Shown here: positions 1 to 9,514 of the stretch, in pieces | How the letters are laid out: each line of letters starts with the position of its first letter | How positions within the stretch are numbered: position 1 is the first letter of the stretch | Origin: Roseiarcus sp963835955 | GTDB lineage: Bacteria > Pseudomonadota > Alphaproteobacteria > Rhizobiales > Beijerinckiaceae | Length of the DNA stretch: 64,000 nucleotides | Reading direction: 5' to 3' | NCBI GenBank assembly: GCA_963835955.1 | Contig: CAWIHZ010000004.1 | Coordinates: 424,899-488,898, forward strand | The notes under the pieces: model-generated | Database searches by the model: none | The model's input: only the letters and a program-made list of their open reading frames with translations | What the model was told of the DNA's origin: nothing | Program-made: the position numbers and the translations under genes

Positions 1-2
1 TC

Positions 3-38
3 TTCGTCAACGACCTGTCGGCCATGTCCTGGAAGTAG
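3..38 (+). CDS. C-terminal end of an unidentified protein (partial)
   Basis: The first bases read in frame 3 as FVNDLSAMSWK followed by a TAG stop. The segment is too short to name. It lies 42 bases before the amidase on the same strand, so it could be the last gene of an upstream cluster. The other forward frames stay open but give no plausible gene end. A coding assignment is likely but not provable from 12 codons. Confidence 0.35.
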   Translation, partial: FVNDLSAMSWK

Positions 39-80
39 ACCCGGGGCGCGCGCGCGGGGGGGGGGAAAGGGGCCAAAGCC

Positions 81-1475
81 ATGCAGCCCTTCCGGCTGTC
101 GGCGATCGAGCTCATCCGCGCCTACCGATCGCGCGACCTGTCGCCGGTCGAGGCGATGCGGTCGGTGCTCGAGCGGGTCGAGGCGTTCGAGCCCCACATT
201 CACGCCACCTATCTGCTGGCGCCCGAGCGGGCGCTGGCCGAGGCGCGCGCTTCGGAAGCGCGCTGGGCGCAAAAGCGGCCGCTCGGCGCGCTCGACGGCG
301 TGCCGGTCACGGTCAAGGACAATATCGCGACCCGCGGCGAACCCGCGCCGCTGGGCACGGCGGCGAGCGACCTGACGCCAGCCGGCGCGGACGCCCCGCC
401 GGCGGCGCGCTTGCGCGAGGCGGGCGCGATCATCTTCGCCAAGACGACGATGCCCGACTACGGCATGCTGTCGTCGGGTCTGTCGAGCTTCCATGCGCTC
501 GCCCGCAATCCCTGGAGCCTGACGCGCAATCCGGGCGGCTCGTCGGCGGGAGCGGCGGCGGCGGCGGCGGCGCAATACGGCCCGCTGCATCTGGGCACCG
601 ATATCGGCGGCTCGGTGCGCCTGCCGGCCGGCTGGTGCGGCGTTTTCGGGCTGAAGCCCAGCGCCGGCCGCGTGGCGATCGAACCGCCCTATATCGGGCG
701 GGTCGCGGGGCCGCTGACGCGGGACGCCGCCGACGCCGCGCTGATGATGGCGACGCTTTCCCTTCCCGACGCGCGCGACTATGCGAGCCTGAAGTTCGAG
801 CGGCTCGACTGGGCGGTCGAGCCGGCCTCGGTCAAGGGTCTCGACATCGGGCTGATGCTGGAGGCGGGCTGCGGCGATCCTCCCTCGCCGCAGGTCAAGG
901 CCGCCGTGGAGCGGGCGGCGCGCGATATCGCGCTCGCCGGCGCGCGTGTCGAGCCGCTGGCGCCGTTCCTGACCCAGGCCATGCTCGACGGCCTCGACCG
1001 GTTCTGGCGCATGCGGGCGCTGATCGACGTTCGCGCGCTCGCGCCCGACAAACGGGCCGCGATCCTGCCCTTCATCCGCGAATGGGCCAAGTCGGCGGCG
1101 GGACTGTCGGGCGAGGATGTGTTCCGCGGCTTCAGCCAGATCCCGGCGATGAGGAAGGCGGCGATCTCGGCGACGGTCGGCTTCGACTACATATTGTCGC
1201 CGACCGCGCCGATGACCGCCTTTGCGGCGGAATGGGCCTCGCCCAGCCAGGACCCGCTCAACCCGTTTCCGCATATCGGGTTCACGGTCGCATTCAACAT
1301 GTCCGAGCAGCCGGCGGCGACGGTCAATTGCGGCTATGACGACGAAGGCCTGCCGATCGGCCTGCAGATCGTCGGCCGGCGCTTCGATGATCTCGGCGTG
1401 CTGAGCCTCGCGCGCGCCTTCGAGGCGATGCGGGCCGACGAGCGCCGGCCCTGGCCGGAGCCGCCGGCGGGGTAG
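81..1475 (+). CDS. Amidase (amidase-signature family)
   Basis: 464-residue amidase-signature hydrolase, which cleaves carboxamide C-N bonds in the cytoplasm. The family triad Ser-cisSer-Lys is visible: Lys in VTVKDNIA (about residue 80), the glycine/serine-rich motif NPGGSSAGAAAA (about residue 155) and the nucleophile Ser in GTDIGGSVRLPAG (about residue 178). The length matches the 450-490 usual for stand-alone amidases. The ATG follows a G-rich tract with GGAAAGG that can serve as ribosome binding site. The true substrate cannot be told from sequence; GatA is less likely because gatB and gatC are not beside it. A terminator-like hairpin lies about 180 bases downstream. Confidence 0.9.
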   Translation: MQPFRLSAIELIRAYRSRDLSPVEAMRSVLERVEAFEPHIHATYLLAPERALAEARASEARWAQKRPLGALDGVPVTVKDNIATRGEPAPLGTAASDLTPAGADAPPAARLREAGAIIFAKTTMPDYGMLSSGLSSFHALARNPWSLTRNPGGSSAGAAAAAAAQYGPLHLGTDIGGSVRLPAGWCGVFGLKPSAGRVAIEPPYIGRVAGPLTRDAADAALMMATLSLPDARDYASLKFERLDWAVEPASVKGLDIGLMLEAGCGDPPSPQVKAAVERAARDIALAGARVEPLAPFLTQAMLDGLDRFWRMRALIDVRALAPDKRAAILPFIREWAKSAAGLSGEDVFRGFSQIPAMRKAAISATVGFDYILSPTAPMTAFAAEWASPSQDPLNPFPHIGFTVAFNMSEQPAATVNCGYDDEGLPIGLQIVGRRFDDLGVLSLARAFEAMRADERRPWPEPPAG

Positions 1476-1896
1476 GGACGTGGGAAGTCGCCCTAGACAA
1501 CACTGGTCGTCAAAAAATTCAACCAACCAGGCCAGTTAGTCTCCGCCGCTCGCCTCAACAGATGTGTGAGTTGTCCATCCGGTGTCCGAGCGTCATTGTC
1601 TGGTTGCGCGCGCATTTGTGGCTGTCCCCATTGTCCCTAGACGCGCGTTCCTCCTGCCCCGCGCCGGCGCCCCCCGGACGCGGGGCTTTTCTTTCCGGCG
1701 GCCTTTAGGCCCAGCGGATTTATCCGCATCAAGAGCCATGGCGCCGCTTGCGCGGATTTTCGGCCGATGGCCCTCGATCGCTCTCTCGCCTGGTTGCGCC
1801 GCTGCCGCATATGGCTTCGGCACGGCCCCCGGCGGCCGATCCGCCAGCCGACCGACCCCCTGAAGCCTTAACCACCTTCGCCTAATCTTCGATCCT
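1476..1896. other. Intergenic region with one terminator
   Basis: 421 bases with no convincing gene. Short open frames on both strands between 1582 and 1863 are GC-driven and lack a ribosome binding site or recognisable motif. The one clear signal is the rho-independent terminator at 1656-1694. Confidence 0.6.
1656..1694 (+). terminator. Rho-independent terminator
   Basis: Perfect 8-bp stem GCCCCGCG (1656-1663) and CGCGGGGC (1679-1686) with a 15-base loop, followed directly by TTTTCTTT. It is suited to end transcription from the amidase gene. Confidence 0.75.
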
Positions 1897-3999
1897 ATGT
1901 CCTCCCTCGATCATCGCGGGTTCGCGCCCGCGCGCCCGCGCGCGGCCAGGCCGCTCGCCTTGGCCGGCGCAATCGCATTGTCGGCGGCGATCGCCTTTCT
2001 TTGCCGGCGCATCGCGCCCGACGCGCCGTCGATCCTCGCCATGGCGATCTCGGGATCGGCGGCCCTCGCCGTCGCCGCGCTCAGCCTGACGCTCGAGGAC
2101 CAGGCGATGCCGGGGCTGACGCTGGCGGCGCTGGCCGGCGCGGCCGTCGCGGCGCTCGGCGCGCTCGCCGGTCCGCAGGCGCGGCTGAGGCTGTTCAGCC
2201 TCGCGATGGCGGCGCTGATGGCGGCGCTCGCGGTCTGGCTTGTCCGCGCGGCGCCAAGGAAGTTCCGCGTCGCGCCCGGCGGCGCCGGGCTCTATGCCGC
2301 GACGCTGGCGGCTCTTTGCGCCTATGCGGTTTTTATCGTCATCGTCTCGCGCGATCTGATGATCGCCGATTTCATGACGTACCGAAACATTTCGACCATG
2401 GTCGCCAGATTGGCCGACGCCGGCCATTGGCCGCTGCTCTGCTTCGCCGCCGTCGAATCGATTGCGCAGGACTATTCCTGGGCGCCGGCTCTGGCGCCCG
2501 GCCTCGCGCTGGCGGCGACGGCGCCGTTTTCGCGCGCGGTCTACACGTTCGCGATCCTCGCCCTCTACGCCGCGCCGGCGGCGGTCGCGCTCGGCCTTCT
2601 GGCCCGCGGCCTCGCCCGCCACGCGAGGCTCTCGCCCCGACGAAGTCGGCCGGATGAGGGTGCGCTGAGCCTTCCTCTCGGCGTCGCCGCCGTCGTCGCA
2701 GCCTATCCGGCGGGAATGGCTCTCGCCGCGCGCGGCATGCCTGATGTCGGCGGCTTGGCGCTGGTCGTCATCGCGCTTCGCCTGGCCGAACGGCTGGCGC
2801 GCCTCCTGGCCTTGCCGCCCGGCCATGACGCGAGGGTCGCGGGCATGACCCGTCGCGTCGCGCTGGCGCTGGCGCTGGCGTTCTTCGCCATGTTCGCCTT
2901 TCGCCGCTGGTACGCCTTCGCTGCGATCGGGATCGCGGCGATGCTCGCCGTCGAGGCCGCGATGATCGCGCTGAAGACGGGCCGGAGCTTCCGCTGGAAG
3001 GAGGCGATTTCGGCGGGCGCGCTCGGCCTGTTGACCCTGCTGGCGCTGGCGAGCCCGATCATCGTCGACTGGCTGCCGAACTTGAGCGCGCACGATTATG
3101 GCTCGGCCTACGCCGCCTATCGCAAGCCGCCGGACGTGCTCCTGCGCCAGCTCGGCGACTGGATAGGGCTCCTGCCGGCTCTCGCCGCTCTGGCTAGCGC
3201 GGCGTTCTTATGGGCGCGCTCGTCCGACCGCCGGCTGCTGCGGCTGACCCTCGGCGCGGCGGCGGTCGCAGCGTGCCTGTTTCTGCGCATCCAGACGCCC
3301 TACATTCATCACCTCTATCTGATCGAGCCCGCGCTCACGGCGCCGGTCGCGGCGGCCTTGATGATCGCTTTCGCGCGCGCGCCGCGCGTCGCTTTTGCCG
3401 CGCTCGCCGGCCTTGGCCTCCTGACGCTGTCGCCGCTCGCTCATGCGCTCAATCAGGCGGGGCTTGCGCCGATCGCCGGGCTGCCGCGCGCACCTCGCGC
3501 CGATCGCGCCGAACTCGAACGGATGAAGGATTGGGTCGACGCGCGCGCCCGTCCCGACGCCAAGGTCTGCGGCCTCGGTTCGAGCTATACCTTCAGCGGC
3601 CAGCTGATCGCCGAACTGTGGCAGCTCCATCCGGAGCGGCGCACGGCCGCGCCGGAGCCGAAGACCGACGTCATGATGTCGGACGTCGACACCGTCGAAG
3701 GGCCGCCGGCGGCGGGCCTGAAGGACTGCGCCTTCATGATCGTCGGCGACCCGGTGCAGACCCATCTTGATCCCGACTATCAGCAGACAGTGATCGTGCC
3801 GTCGCGCGAAATGCTGACAGGGCGGGGAATCGGCGCCAAGTTCCGCCGCACCGGCGAGGTCTTCCATCTCGAGAACGGCGTCAGCGCGGTCGTGTTCGAG
3901 CGCACCGCGCCCATCGACGCTTCCGACATCGCCGCCCTTCAGGCCCGATGGCGGGCGGCGCGGGCGAAGCTGGGCTTCGACGCGGCGGGGCGAAGGTGA
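1897..3999 (+). CDS. Large multi-spanning membrane protein, possible GT-C type glycosyltransferase
   Basis: 700-residue protein with about a dozen hydrophobic segments over residues 20-520, followed by a soluble C-terminal domain of about 180 residues. The order (many membrane helices, then a periplasmic-type domain) and the motif RDLMIADFMTYRNIS in an early loop recall GT-C glycosyltransferases that use lipid-linked sugars, but I see no decisive active-site signature, so the function is inference. The upstream ribosome binding site is weak. A small gene follows 89 bases after the stop on the same strand. It could equally be an uncharacterised polymer-export or O-antigen ligase-like protein. 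Confidence 0.6.
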   Translation: MSSLDHRGFAPARPRAARPLALAGAIALSAAIAFLCRRIAPDAPSILAMAISGSAALAVAALSLTLEDQAMPGLTLAALAGAAVAALGALAGPQARLRLFSLAMAALMAALAVWLVRAAPRKFRVAPGGAGLYAATLAALCAYAVFIVIVSRDLMIADFMTYRNISTMVARLADAGHWPLLCFAAVESIAQDYSWAPALAPGLALAATAPFSRAVYTFAILALYAAPAAVALGLLARGLARHARLSPRRSRPDEGALSLPLGVAAVVAAYPAGMALAARGMPDVGGLALVVIALRLAERLARLLALPPGHDARVAGMTRRVALALALAFFAMFAFRRWYAFAAIGIAAMLAVEAAMIALKTGRSFRWKEAISAGALGLLTLLALASPIIVDWLPNLSAHDYGSAYAAYRKPPDVLLRQLGDWIGLLPALAALASAAFLWARSSDRRLLRLTLGAAAVAACLFLRIQTPYIHHLYLIEPALTAPVAAALMIAFARAPRVAFAALAGLGLLTLSPLAHALNQAGLAPIAGLPRAPRADRAELERMKDWVDARARPDAKVCGLGSSYTFSGQLIAELWQLHPERRTAAPEPKTDVMMSDVDTVEGPPAAGLKDCAFMIVGDPVQTHLDPDYQQTVIVPSREMLTGRGIGAKFRRTGEVFHLENGVSAVVFERTAPIDASDIAALQARWRAARAKLGFDAAGRR

Positions 4000-4088
4000 A
4001 GCGGGCGCCGAGCCTGAAGCCAGCTTCTCAGCGCTGCTTGATCGCCCTAAAGAAGAGGGGGGCGTTCAGTCCCAGCGGGAGGCGGATC

Positions 4089-4349
4089 ATGGCGTATGAC
4101 GTTACTGATTTGATGAAACAGGCGAGGGCCGATTTCGACACGGCGTTGAACGCCGCGCGCGCGGCGCTCAACGAGGCGCCGTCGCCGATGATGGCGAACC
4201 TCGTCCGGGCGCTCGCCAACTACAGCCGCTCCTCCACCGACACGATGCTGGCCATTCTGCAGAAGCTCGACGACATCAATCGCAATGTCAGCGGGGTCGC
4301 TGCGCGCCTGGACGGGCGCGAGGGACCATTCAATCTCAGGATGCGCTGA
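4089..4349 (+). CDS. Small hypothetical helical protein
   Basis: 86-residue protein starting MAYDVTDLMKQARADF. I chose this ATG because GGGAGGCGG lies just upstream at good spacing; longer versions overlap the preceding gene and lack such a site. It is predicted mostly alpha-helical, with alternating charged and hydrophobic residues and no Cys, signal or membrane segment. This composition is reminiscent of phasin-like helical proteins, but I do not recognise a family. The stop codon overlaps a TGAAGGGCCGCC repeat motif that occurs at two other places in this window. Confidence 0.6.
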   Translation: MAYDVTDLMKQARADFDTALNAARAALNEAPSPMMANLVRALANYSRSSTDTMLAILQKLDDINRNVSGVAARLDGREGPFNLRMR

Positions 4350-4522
4350 AGGGCCGCCGGAAGCGCATTTCGTTTGCGCCCCATTCCGGCGCTGTCGGAG
4401 GTTGATCGCCGGCCGGCGCCCGCTTCGACAGGTCGGTCATGATTCCGTCATGAGCCTCCTGTCTTAACCCCTGCGGCCGGGCGGGCGCGAAGCGCGCCGG
4501 GCTCGCCGGGGGCGACCAGACA

Positions 4523-6880
4523 ATGAACTTTTTCCAGCGATTCACCTTCCTCTTCTCCACGCCGATGTTCGACGCCGACGATCTCGAGGGCCTGAGGGTC
4601 AACCAGATCGTCGCCGCGATCGAGCGGATGGGGTTTCAGGTGATCAAGGCGCGGCGTCTCGAGGACGCCGAGATCGCCGTCCAGACCGACGCCGCGATCG
4701 GCTGCATGGTGGTCGACTGGGGCAAGAAGGGCATCGAGGGCAAGGCCGCCTCGCTGATCAACCTGATGCGCAAGCGCGGCCTCGACATGCCGATCGTCGT
4801 CCTCGTCAGGCGCAAGCGGTTCGAGGACATTCCGGTCGAAGTGCTCGACTTCATCGACGGCTATGTGTTCCTGGCCGAGGAAACGCCGGAGTTCATCGCC
4901 AGAAACCTGGTTTCGCGCCTCAAGCAATACGCCGAGACGCTGAAGACGCCATTCTTCGGCGCGCTGGTCGATTACGCCGAGGAGGGCAACCAGCTCTGGA
5001 CCTGCCCCGGCCACAACGGCGGCGTGTTCTACAGCCGCAGCCCGATCGGCCGCATCTTCGTCGAGCATCTGGGCGAGGCGATCTTTCGCGACGACCTCGA
5101 CAATTCGATCTTCGAGCTCGGCGATCTGTTGACGCACGAAGGGCCGGCGCTGCAGGCGCAGAAGGAGGCGGCGGCGATCTTCGGCGCCGAGAAGACCTAT
5201 TTCGTGCTCAACGGCACCTCCTCGTCGAACAAGATCGTGCTGACCAATCTCGTCGCCGCGGGCGACCTCGTGCTGTTCGACCGCAACAATCACAAGGCGG
5301 CCCATCACGGCGCGCTGCTGATGGCGGGCGGGATCCCGGTTTATCTGTCGACCGACCGCAACGCCTATGGCCTCATCGGCCCGATCCGCCCCGAGGAACT
5401 CGACGAGGCCTCGATCCGCGAGCGCATCCGCGCCAATCCGCTGGTCAAGGACCCTGAAGCCTGGAAGCGCGAGCGGCCGTTCCGGGTCGCGGTGATCGAG
5501 CAATGCACCTACGACGGCACGATCTATGACGCGAACCGCATCGTCGAGCGTATCGGGCGCCTATGCGACTACATCCTGTTCGACGAGGCCTGGGCCGGCT
5601 TCATGAAGTTTCACCCGCTCTACGAACGCCGGTTCGCGATGGGACTCTCCGCCTTGGGCGAGGCGTCGCCGGGGATCGTCGCGACCCAGTCGGCGCACAA
5701 GCAGCTGGCGAGCTTTTCGCAGGCCTCGCAGATTCATCTGCGCGACCGGCACATCAAGGGCCAGCGCCGGCGGGTGGAGCATCGTCGGTTCAACGAAGGC
5801 TTCATGCAGCAGGCCTCGACCTCGCCGTTCTATCCTCTGTTCGCCTCGCTCGACGTCGGCGCCCAGATGATGAAGGGCCGCTCGGGGGAAGTGCTGTGGG
5901 ACGACACGATCCGGCTCGGGATCGAATTGCGCAAGAAGTTGCGCGCGGTCAGGCGCGAGTTCGAGGAGAAGGAGAAGGACCCGGCGCGGCGCTGGTTCTT
6001 CGATCCCTTCGTCCCCGATCGGGTCTCGATCCGCGACGCGGCGCTCGAAGGCGGGGCGCATGACGTGCCATGGGAAAGCGTCTCGACTGACCTTCTCGCC
6101 CGCGACCCCCGCTATTGGGCGCTGGCGCCGGGCGAGGCCTGGCACGGCTTCGCCTCGCTCGAGGACGGGTTCGCCATCACCGACCCGGCCAAGCTGACCC
6201 TTCTGACGCCGGGCTTCGACCGCAAGACCGGCGCATACGAGCCGCACGGGGTGCCGGCGCCGGTGGTCGCGCAATATTTGCGCGAGAACCGGGTGGTGGC
6301 GGAGAAGAACGACCTCAACTCGCTTCTGTTCCTGCTGACGCCGGGCGTCGAATTGAGCAAGGCCGGAACGCTGGTTTCGGCGCTGGTCGCGTTCAAGCGG
6401 TTGCATGACGACAACGTCGCCCTCGACGACGCGATGCCGGAATTCGTCGCCAGGCGGCCGGCGCGCTATCGTGGGCGCCGGCTGAAGGACCTGTGCGCCG
6501 AGATGCACGCCTTCTTCCGCGAGGCCGGCGTCAGCGGTTTGCAAAAGGCGCAGTTCGCGCTGAAGCACCTGCCGGAAATGGCGATCACGCCAAGCGAGGC
6601 CCAGCGCCAGCTGGTGCGCAACAACGTCGATTATGTTCCGATCGAGGAGCTCGACGGCCGGATCGCAACCACCTTGTTCGTCGTCTATCCGCCGGGGATC
6701 GCCACCATCGTGCCGGGGGAGCGCCTGGGCGAACGCGCGCGTCCGATGGTAGAGTACCTCAAGATGTTCGAACGCAGCGCCAACGCATTTCCTGGATTCG
6801 AGTCGGAGATCCAGGGGCTCTATCGCGAAACCGACGCCTCCGGGGCGATTCGGTTCCATACCTATGTCGTCAGGGAATGA
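4523..6880 (+). CDS. Orn/Lys/Arg decarboxylase (fold type I, PLP)
   Basis: 785-residue basic amino acid decarboxylase. Residues 1-130 form a receiver-like wing domain (N-terminal Orn/Lys/Arg decarboxylase domain). The PLP domain follows with CPGHNGG, the phosphate-binding NGTSSSNK and NNHKAAHH, the PLP-ring Asp in DEAWAGF, and the Schiff-base lysine in SAHKQLASFSQ. The C-terminal decarboxylase domain is complete. The length matches the 700-800 of the family. The reaction is decarboxylation of ornithine, lysine or arginine to the diamine or agmatine. It overlaps or abuts an acetyltransferase gene, which may modify the amine product (inference). The exact substrate cannot be decided by eye. Confidence 0.92.
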   Translation: MNFFQRFTFLFSTPMFDADDLEGLRVNQIVAAIERMGFQVIKARRLEDAEIAVQTDAAIGCMVVDWGKKGIEGKAASLINLMRKRGLDMPIVVLVRRKRFEDIPVEVLDFIDGYVFLAEETPEFIARNLVSRLKQYAETLKTPFFGALVDYAEEGNQLWTCPGHNGGVFYSRSPIGRIFVEHLGEAIFRDDLDNSIFELGDLLTHEGPALQAQKEAAAIFGAEKTYFVLNGTSSSNKIVLTNLVAAGDLVLFDRNNHKAAHHGALLMAGGIPVYLSTDRNAYGLIGPIRPEELDEASIRERIRANPLVKDPEAWKRERPFRVAVIEQCTYDGTIYDANRIVERIGRLCDYILFDEAWAGFMKFHPLYERRFAMGLSALGEASPGIVATQSAHKQLASFSQASQIHLRDRHIKGQRRRVEHRRFNEGFMQQASTSPFYPLFASLDVGAQMMKGRSGEVLWDDTIRLGIELRKKLRAVRREFEEKEKDPARRWFFDPFVPDRVSIRDAALEGGAHDVPWESVSTDLLARDPRYWALAPGEAWHGFASLEDGFAITDPAKLTLLTPGFDRKTGAYEPHGVPAPVVAQYLRENRVVAEKNDLNSLLFLLTPGVELSKAGTLVSALVAFKRLHDDNVALDDAMPEFVARRPARYRGRRLKDLCAEMHAFFREAGVSGLQKAQFALKHLPEMAITPSEAQRQLVRNNVDYVPIEELDGRIATTLFVVYPPGIATIVPGERLGERARPMVEYLKMFERSANAFPGFESEIQGLYRETDASGAIRFHTYVVRE

Positions 6881-6896
6881 TTTGGTCTTAAGATCG

Positions 6897-7487
6897 ATGA
6901 TGGACGCCAAGACGAATTCCTCGGGCGCCGACGCCGGGCCGGCGGCTGAGGCTGGCGCGCGCCCGGTCGTCGTGCGGGCCTCGCGCGACGGCGACGTGGC
7001 GGCGATGCTCGCGATTTACCTGCATCACATTCGACGTGGGCTGGATCCGGACATCGCCGGCGAGTTCGAGACGCCGGACGCCGAAGACCTAAAGCGCCGG
7101 CGCAAGACGATGCACAGGCGCAAGATGCCCCATATCGTCGCCGAGGAACGGGGCGCGGTGGTCGGCTACGCCTATGCGGTGCCGTTCCGCAAGCGGCCCG
7201 CCTATCGCTACACGGTCAAGCATTCGATCTATGTCCACAACGATCATCTGCGCCGCGGCGTCGGCCAGCGGCTGATGGGGGCCCTGATCGACGCCTGCGC
7301 CGCGGAGGGTTTCCGGCAGATGATCGGCTATGTCGACGCCGCCAATCGCGCCTCGCTGGCGCTGCATGAGAAATTCGGATTCCGGCAGGTCGGCTATCTG
7401 CCCTCGATCGGCTACAAGTTCGGCCATTGGACCGACAGCGTGATGGTTCAGCGCTCGCTCGGACCCGGCGAGACGGAGCCGCCTTAG
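6897..7487 (+). CDS. GNAT family N-acetyltransferase (phosphinothricin acetyltransferase-like)
   Basis: 196-residue GNAT protein. The acetyl-CoA binding stretch is VHNDHLRRGVGQRLMGALID (the R-x-x-G-x-G/A motif), followed by the typical ANRASLALHEKFGFRQVGYL segment of PAT-like acetyltransferases. The start at 6897 (MMDAK) avoids overlap with the decarboxylase; an upstream in-frame ATG at 6864 would overlap it by 17 bases. No strong ribosome binding site is seen, so translational coupling to the decarboxylase is plausible. The pairing suggests acetylation of a polyamine or of an amino acid analogue (inference). It ends 14 bases from the convergent cyclase gene. Confidence 0.85.
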   Translation: MMDAKTNSSGADAGPAAEAGARPVVVRASRDGDVAAMLAIYLHHIRRGLDPDIAGEFETPDAEDLKRRRKTMHRRKMPHIVAEERGAVVGYAYAVPFRKRPAYRYTVKHSIYVHNDHLRRGVGQRLMGALIDACAAEGFRQMIGYVDAANRASLALHEKFGFRQVGYLPSIGYKFGHWTDSVMVQRSLGPGETEPP

Positions 7488-7501
7488 GACGTGAGCGTCG
7501 A

Positions 7502-9238
7502 TCACGGCGCCGCCTTCTCGGTGATCAGTTTGGCCAGATCCGCGGCCCTGGCGGCGCTGCGCGCCCTGACGGTGGCGTCCCGGCCGCCCGCTTCGACCTC
7601 ATGGGCCGGCAGATCGTCGGCGGCGAATCCCGCCCGGGCGTAGACTTCCTCGCTCATCAGCACTTCGCAGCCGAGGCTCTTGGTCAGGTCCTGAAGCCGC
7701 GCCGCGACGTTGACCGGATCTCCGATCACCGTGAACTGCGCATGGCGCTCGTAACCGATTTCGCCCGCGATGGTCATGCCGGCATGGATGCCGATCCCGA
7801 AGCGAATCGGTTCGAGCAATCCATAGGCGAGGGCCTCGTTGAGCGTTTCGATATTGGCGGCGATGGTCGAACTCGCGTCGATCGCCGCCCGGCACGCGTC
7901 CTCCGGGCGAACCTTCAGGCCGAACAGCGCCAACAGCCCGTCGCCCAGAATCTGGTTGGGCTCGCCGCCGGCGGCGACCACCGCTCTGCTGACGGCGTTG
8001 AGGAACTGATTGATGACGAAGACGGTGTCGAAGGGCAGGCTCCCCTCGGCCAGCTTGCTCGATCCGCGCATGTCGACGAACATGATGACGAGGTAGCGCT
8101 CGTCTCCGGACCGCGCCGGCCAGCCTCGGCTGACGTCCGCCGCCGTCGTGTGCGGGGGAAGCATGGGCACGAAGGCGATGTCGCGGGTCGGGCGCAACTG
8201 GCAGGCGAGGCGGACGCCGACGCCCGCGCCCACGCGCTCGAGCACCGCCTGCTCGGCCGCGCTGATCGACGGAAGCCCGGCGAGGTCGCCGAGAATGCGG
8301 ATCCGGCAGGTGGAGCAGCGGCCGCGCCCGCCGCAGACGTGGGCGTGCGGGATGTTGTTGCGCAGGCTCGCCTCGAGCACGCTCAACCCCCGAGGCGCGC
8401 GGATCGCGCGGTCGGGATAAGTCAATTTGATCGATCCGACGCGGTGCTCGCGCCAATGGCGAAACGTCCGGGCGAGGATCGTGGCGGCCAAGGCCGCAGC
8501 GAGAACGGCGAGCGTGCGGTTGCGATCGCTCAGAAGCGCGGCGTTCTGAGCCGCAGTCCCGATGAGCCCGGGCGTCAAGTGGCGCGCCCGCCAGAGAGGG
8601 GCCTGGGCCAATTGCATTATGTGCCGGCCGCCCTGGTAATAGCCGAGCAGCGCCAGCGCCGGCAGAAGCACGGCGAACGACAGCAGCAAATTCTTGGCGC
8701 GGGGATAGAACGGCTTCAGGCGCAGCCAGGAATGGACGCCGATGCAGCCGTGAACCCACACGATCAGCAGCAGTATGGTCTGCAGCGCCCCGGAGCCCGG
8801 CGAGCCGACCCAGAATTTGTAGAGTACTTGCGCGTAGCCCTTGTCGGTCCCGAACAGGCTAGCCGCGACCCGCGTTCCGATCACGTGGTCGGCCAGCAGA
8901 AACGGTATCGTGAGGCCGAGGGCGAGCTGGGACGCCTCGATGCGCGTCCAACGGAAATCGCGCCGCTCGTAGAGGGCCCAGAACCCCAGGCTCATATGGG
9001 TCAGCAGCGAAACATAGAGGATGACCGCGCCCGGCGCCGATTGCCAGATTCCTTTCTGGATTTCGAGGCCGTTCTCCATCGCCTCGAGCGAAATGTTGCC
9101 GAGCGCGTGATTGGCGAAATGCAGCGTCGCATAGGCGAACAGGACGAGGCCGGCTGCGAGCCGGACTTGTCGAACGCTCGGCGTTCGCGCGGCTTTCGGC
9201 TGCGAGGACTTCGAAGGGCCTTTCGCCAACTGCGACAT
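7502..9238 (-). CDS. Membrane-anchored class III adenylate/guanylate cyclase with 2Fe-2S ferredoxin domain
   Basis: 578 residues with three modules. Residues 25-260 hold several membrane helices with histidines at 40, 44, 81, 118, 163 and 169; the opening LFAYATLHFANHALG resembles the di-heme SdhC/fumarate reductase-type anchor. Residues 268-360 are a plant-type ferredoxin domain with cluster ligands Cys302, Cys308, Cys311 and Cys346. Residues 380-560 are a class III nucleotide cyclase catalytic domain with metal-binding Asp389 (VDMRGSS) and Asp433 (LGDGLLALFG) and the transition-state pair Asn510/Arg514 (NVAAR). All key residues are present, so it should make a cyclic nucleotide, probably under redox control (inference). 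It is convergent with the acetyltransferase and divergent from the Rrf2 gene. Confidence 0.9.
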   Translation of the reverse strand: MSQLAKGPSKSSQPKAARTPSVRQVRLAAGLVLFAYATLHFANHALGNISLEAMENGLEIQKGIWQSAPGAVILYVSLLTHMSLGFWALYERRDFRWTRIEASQLALGLTIPFLLADHVIGTRVAASLFGTDKGYAQVLYKFWVGSPGSGALQTILLLIVWVHGCIGVHSWLRLKPFYPRAKNLLLSFAVLLPALALLGYYQGGRHIMQLAQAPLWRARHLTPGLIGTAAQNAALLSDRNRTLAVLAAALAATILARTFRHWREHRVGSIKLTYPDRAIRAPRGLSVLEASLRNNIPHAHVCGGRGRCSTCRIRILGDLAGLPSISAAEQAVLERVGAGVGVRLACQLRPTRDIAFVPMLPPHTTAADVSRGWPARSGDERYLVIMFVDMRGSSKLAEGSLPFDTVFVINQFLNAVSRAVVAAGGEPNQILGDGLLALFGLKVRPEDACRAAIDASSTIAANIETLNEALAYGLLEPIRFGIGIHAGMTIAGEIGYERHAQFTVIGDPVNVAARLQDLTKSLGCEVLMSEEVYARAGFAADDLPAHEVEAGGRDATVRARSAARAADLAKLITEKAAP

Positions 9239-9479
9239 CGGTTCTCGCCGAATCCGCCTAAGACCTTCGCGCCCCTGGTGACGCGGGCGAATGCGTTGGT
9301 CTCGGGAGCGAAGCCCTCCTGCCTGCCGACGGTCCCAAAATTGCTGCGTATTTCTGAACTCGATAGTTCAATCCGGCGCCGTTCACAACCGTCAAGCCCC
9401 ATCGGCGCCATGGCTTGAGCGCGGCGACGCCGGTTTGAAGCGAAGCCGGGCGCCCGGCGCCGGCGGCGATCGCGCCCGG

Positions 9480-9508
9480 TTGACAAATATAACAAAACCA
9501 GTATTGTT
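9480..9508 (+). promoter_or_regulatory. Promoter with embedded operator for the Rrf2 gene
   Basis: A -35 box TTGACA (9480-9485) and a -10-like TATTGT (9502-9507) are 16 bases apart. Between and over them lies ATATAACAAAACCAGTATTG (9487-9506), whose ends form the inverted repeat AACAA...TTGTT. The same 20-base word recurs with four changes before the MFS gene (9939-9958), so this is very likely the site bound by the Rrf2 protein itself. The ATG is only 8 bases further on. Confidence 0.75.
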
Positions 9509-9514
9509 TCTCTT

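Noticed and set aside
1582..1863. Short open frames on both strands after the amidase
   Set aside because: No ribosome binding site, no family motif, and a terminator hairpin lies inside; they reflect GC-rich composition.
7427..9418. A long plus-strand open frame opposite the cyclase gene
   Set aside because: It is exactly antisense to a gene with all catalytic motifs; its residues (Arg, Gln, His, Asp rich) are those expected of the opposite strand of GC-rich coding DNA.
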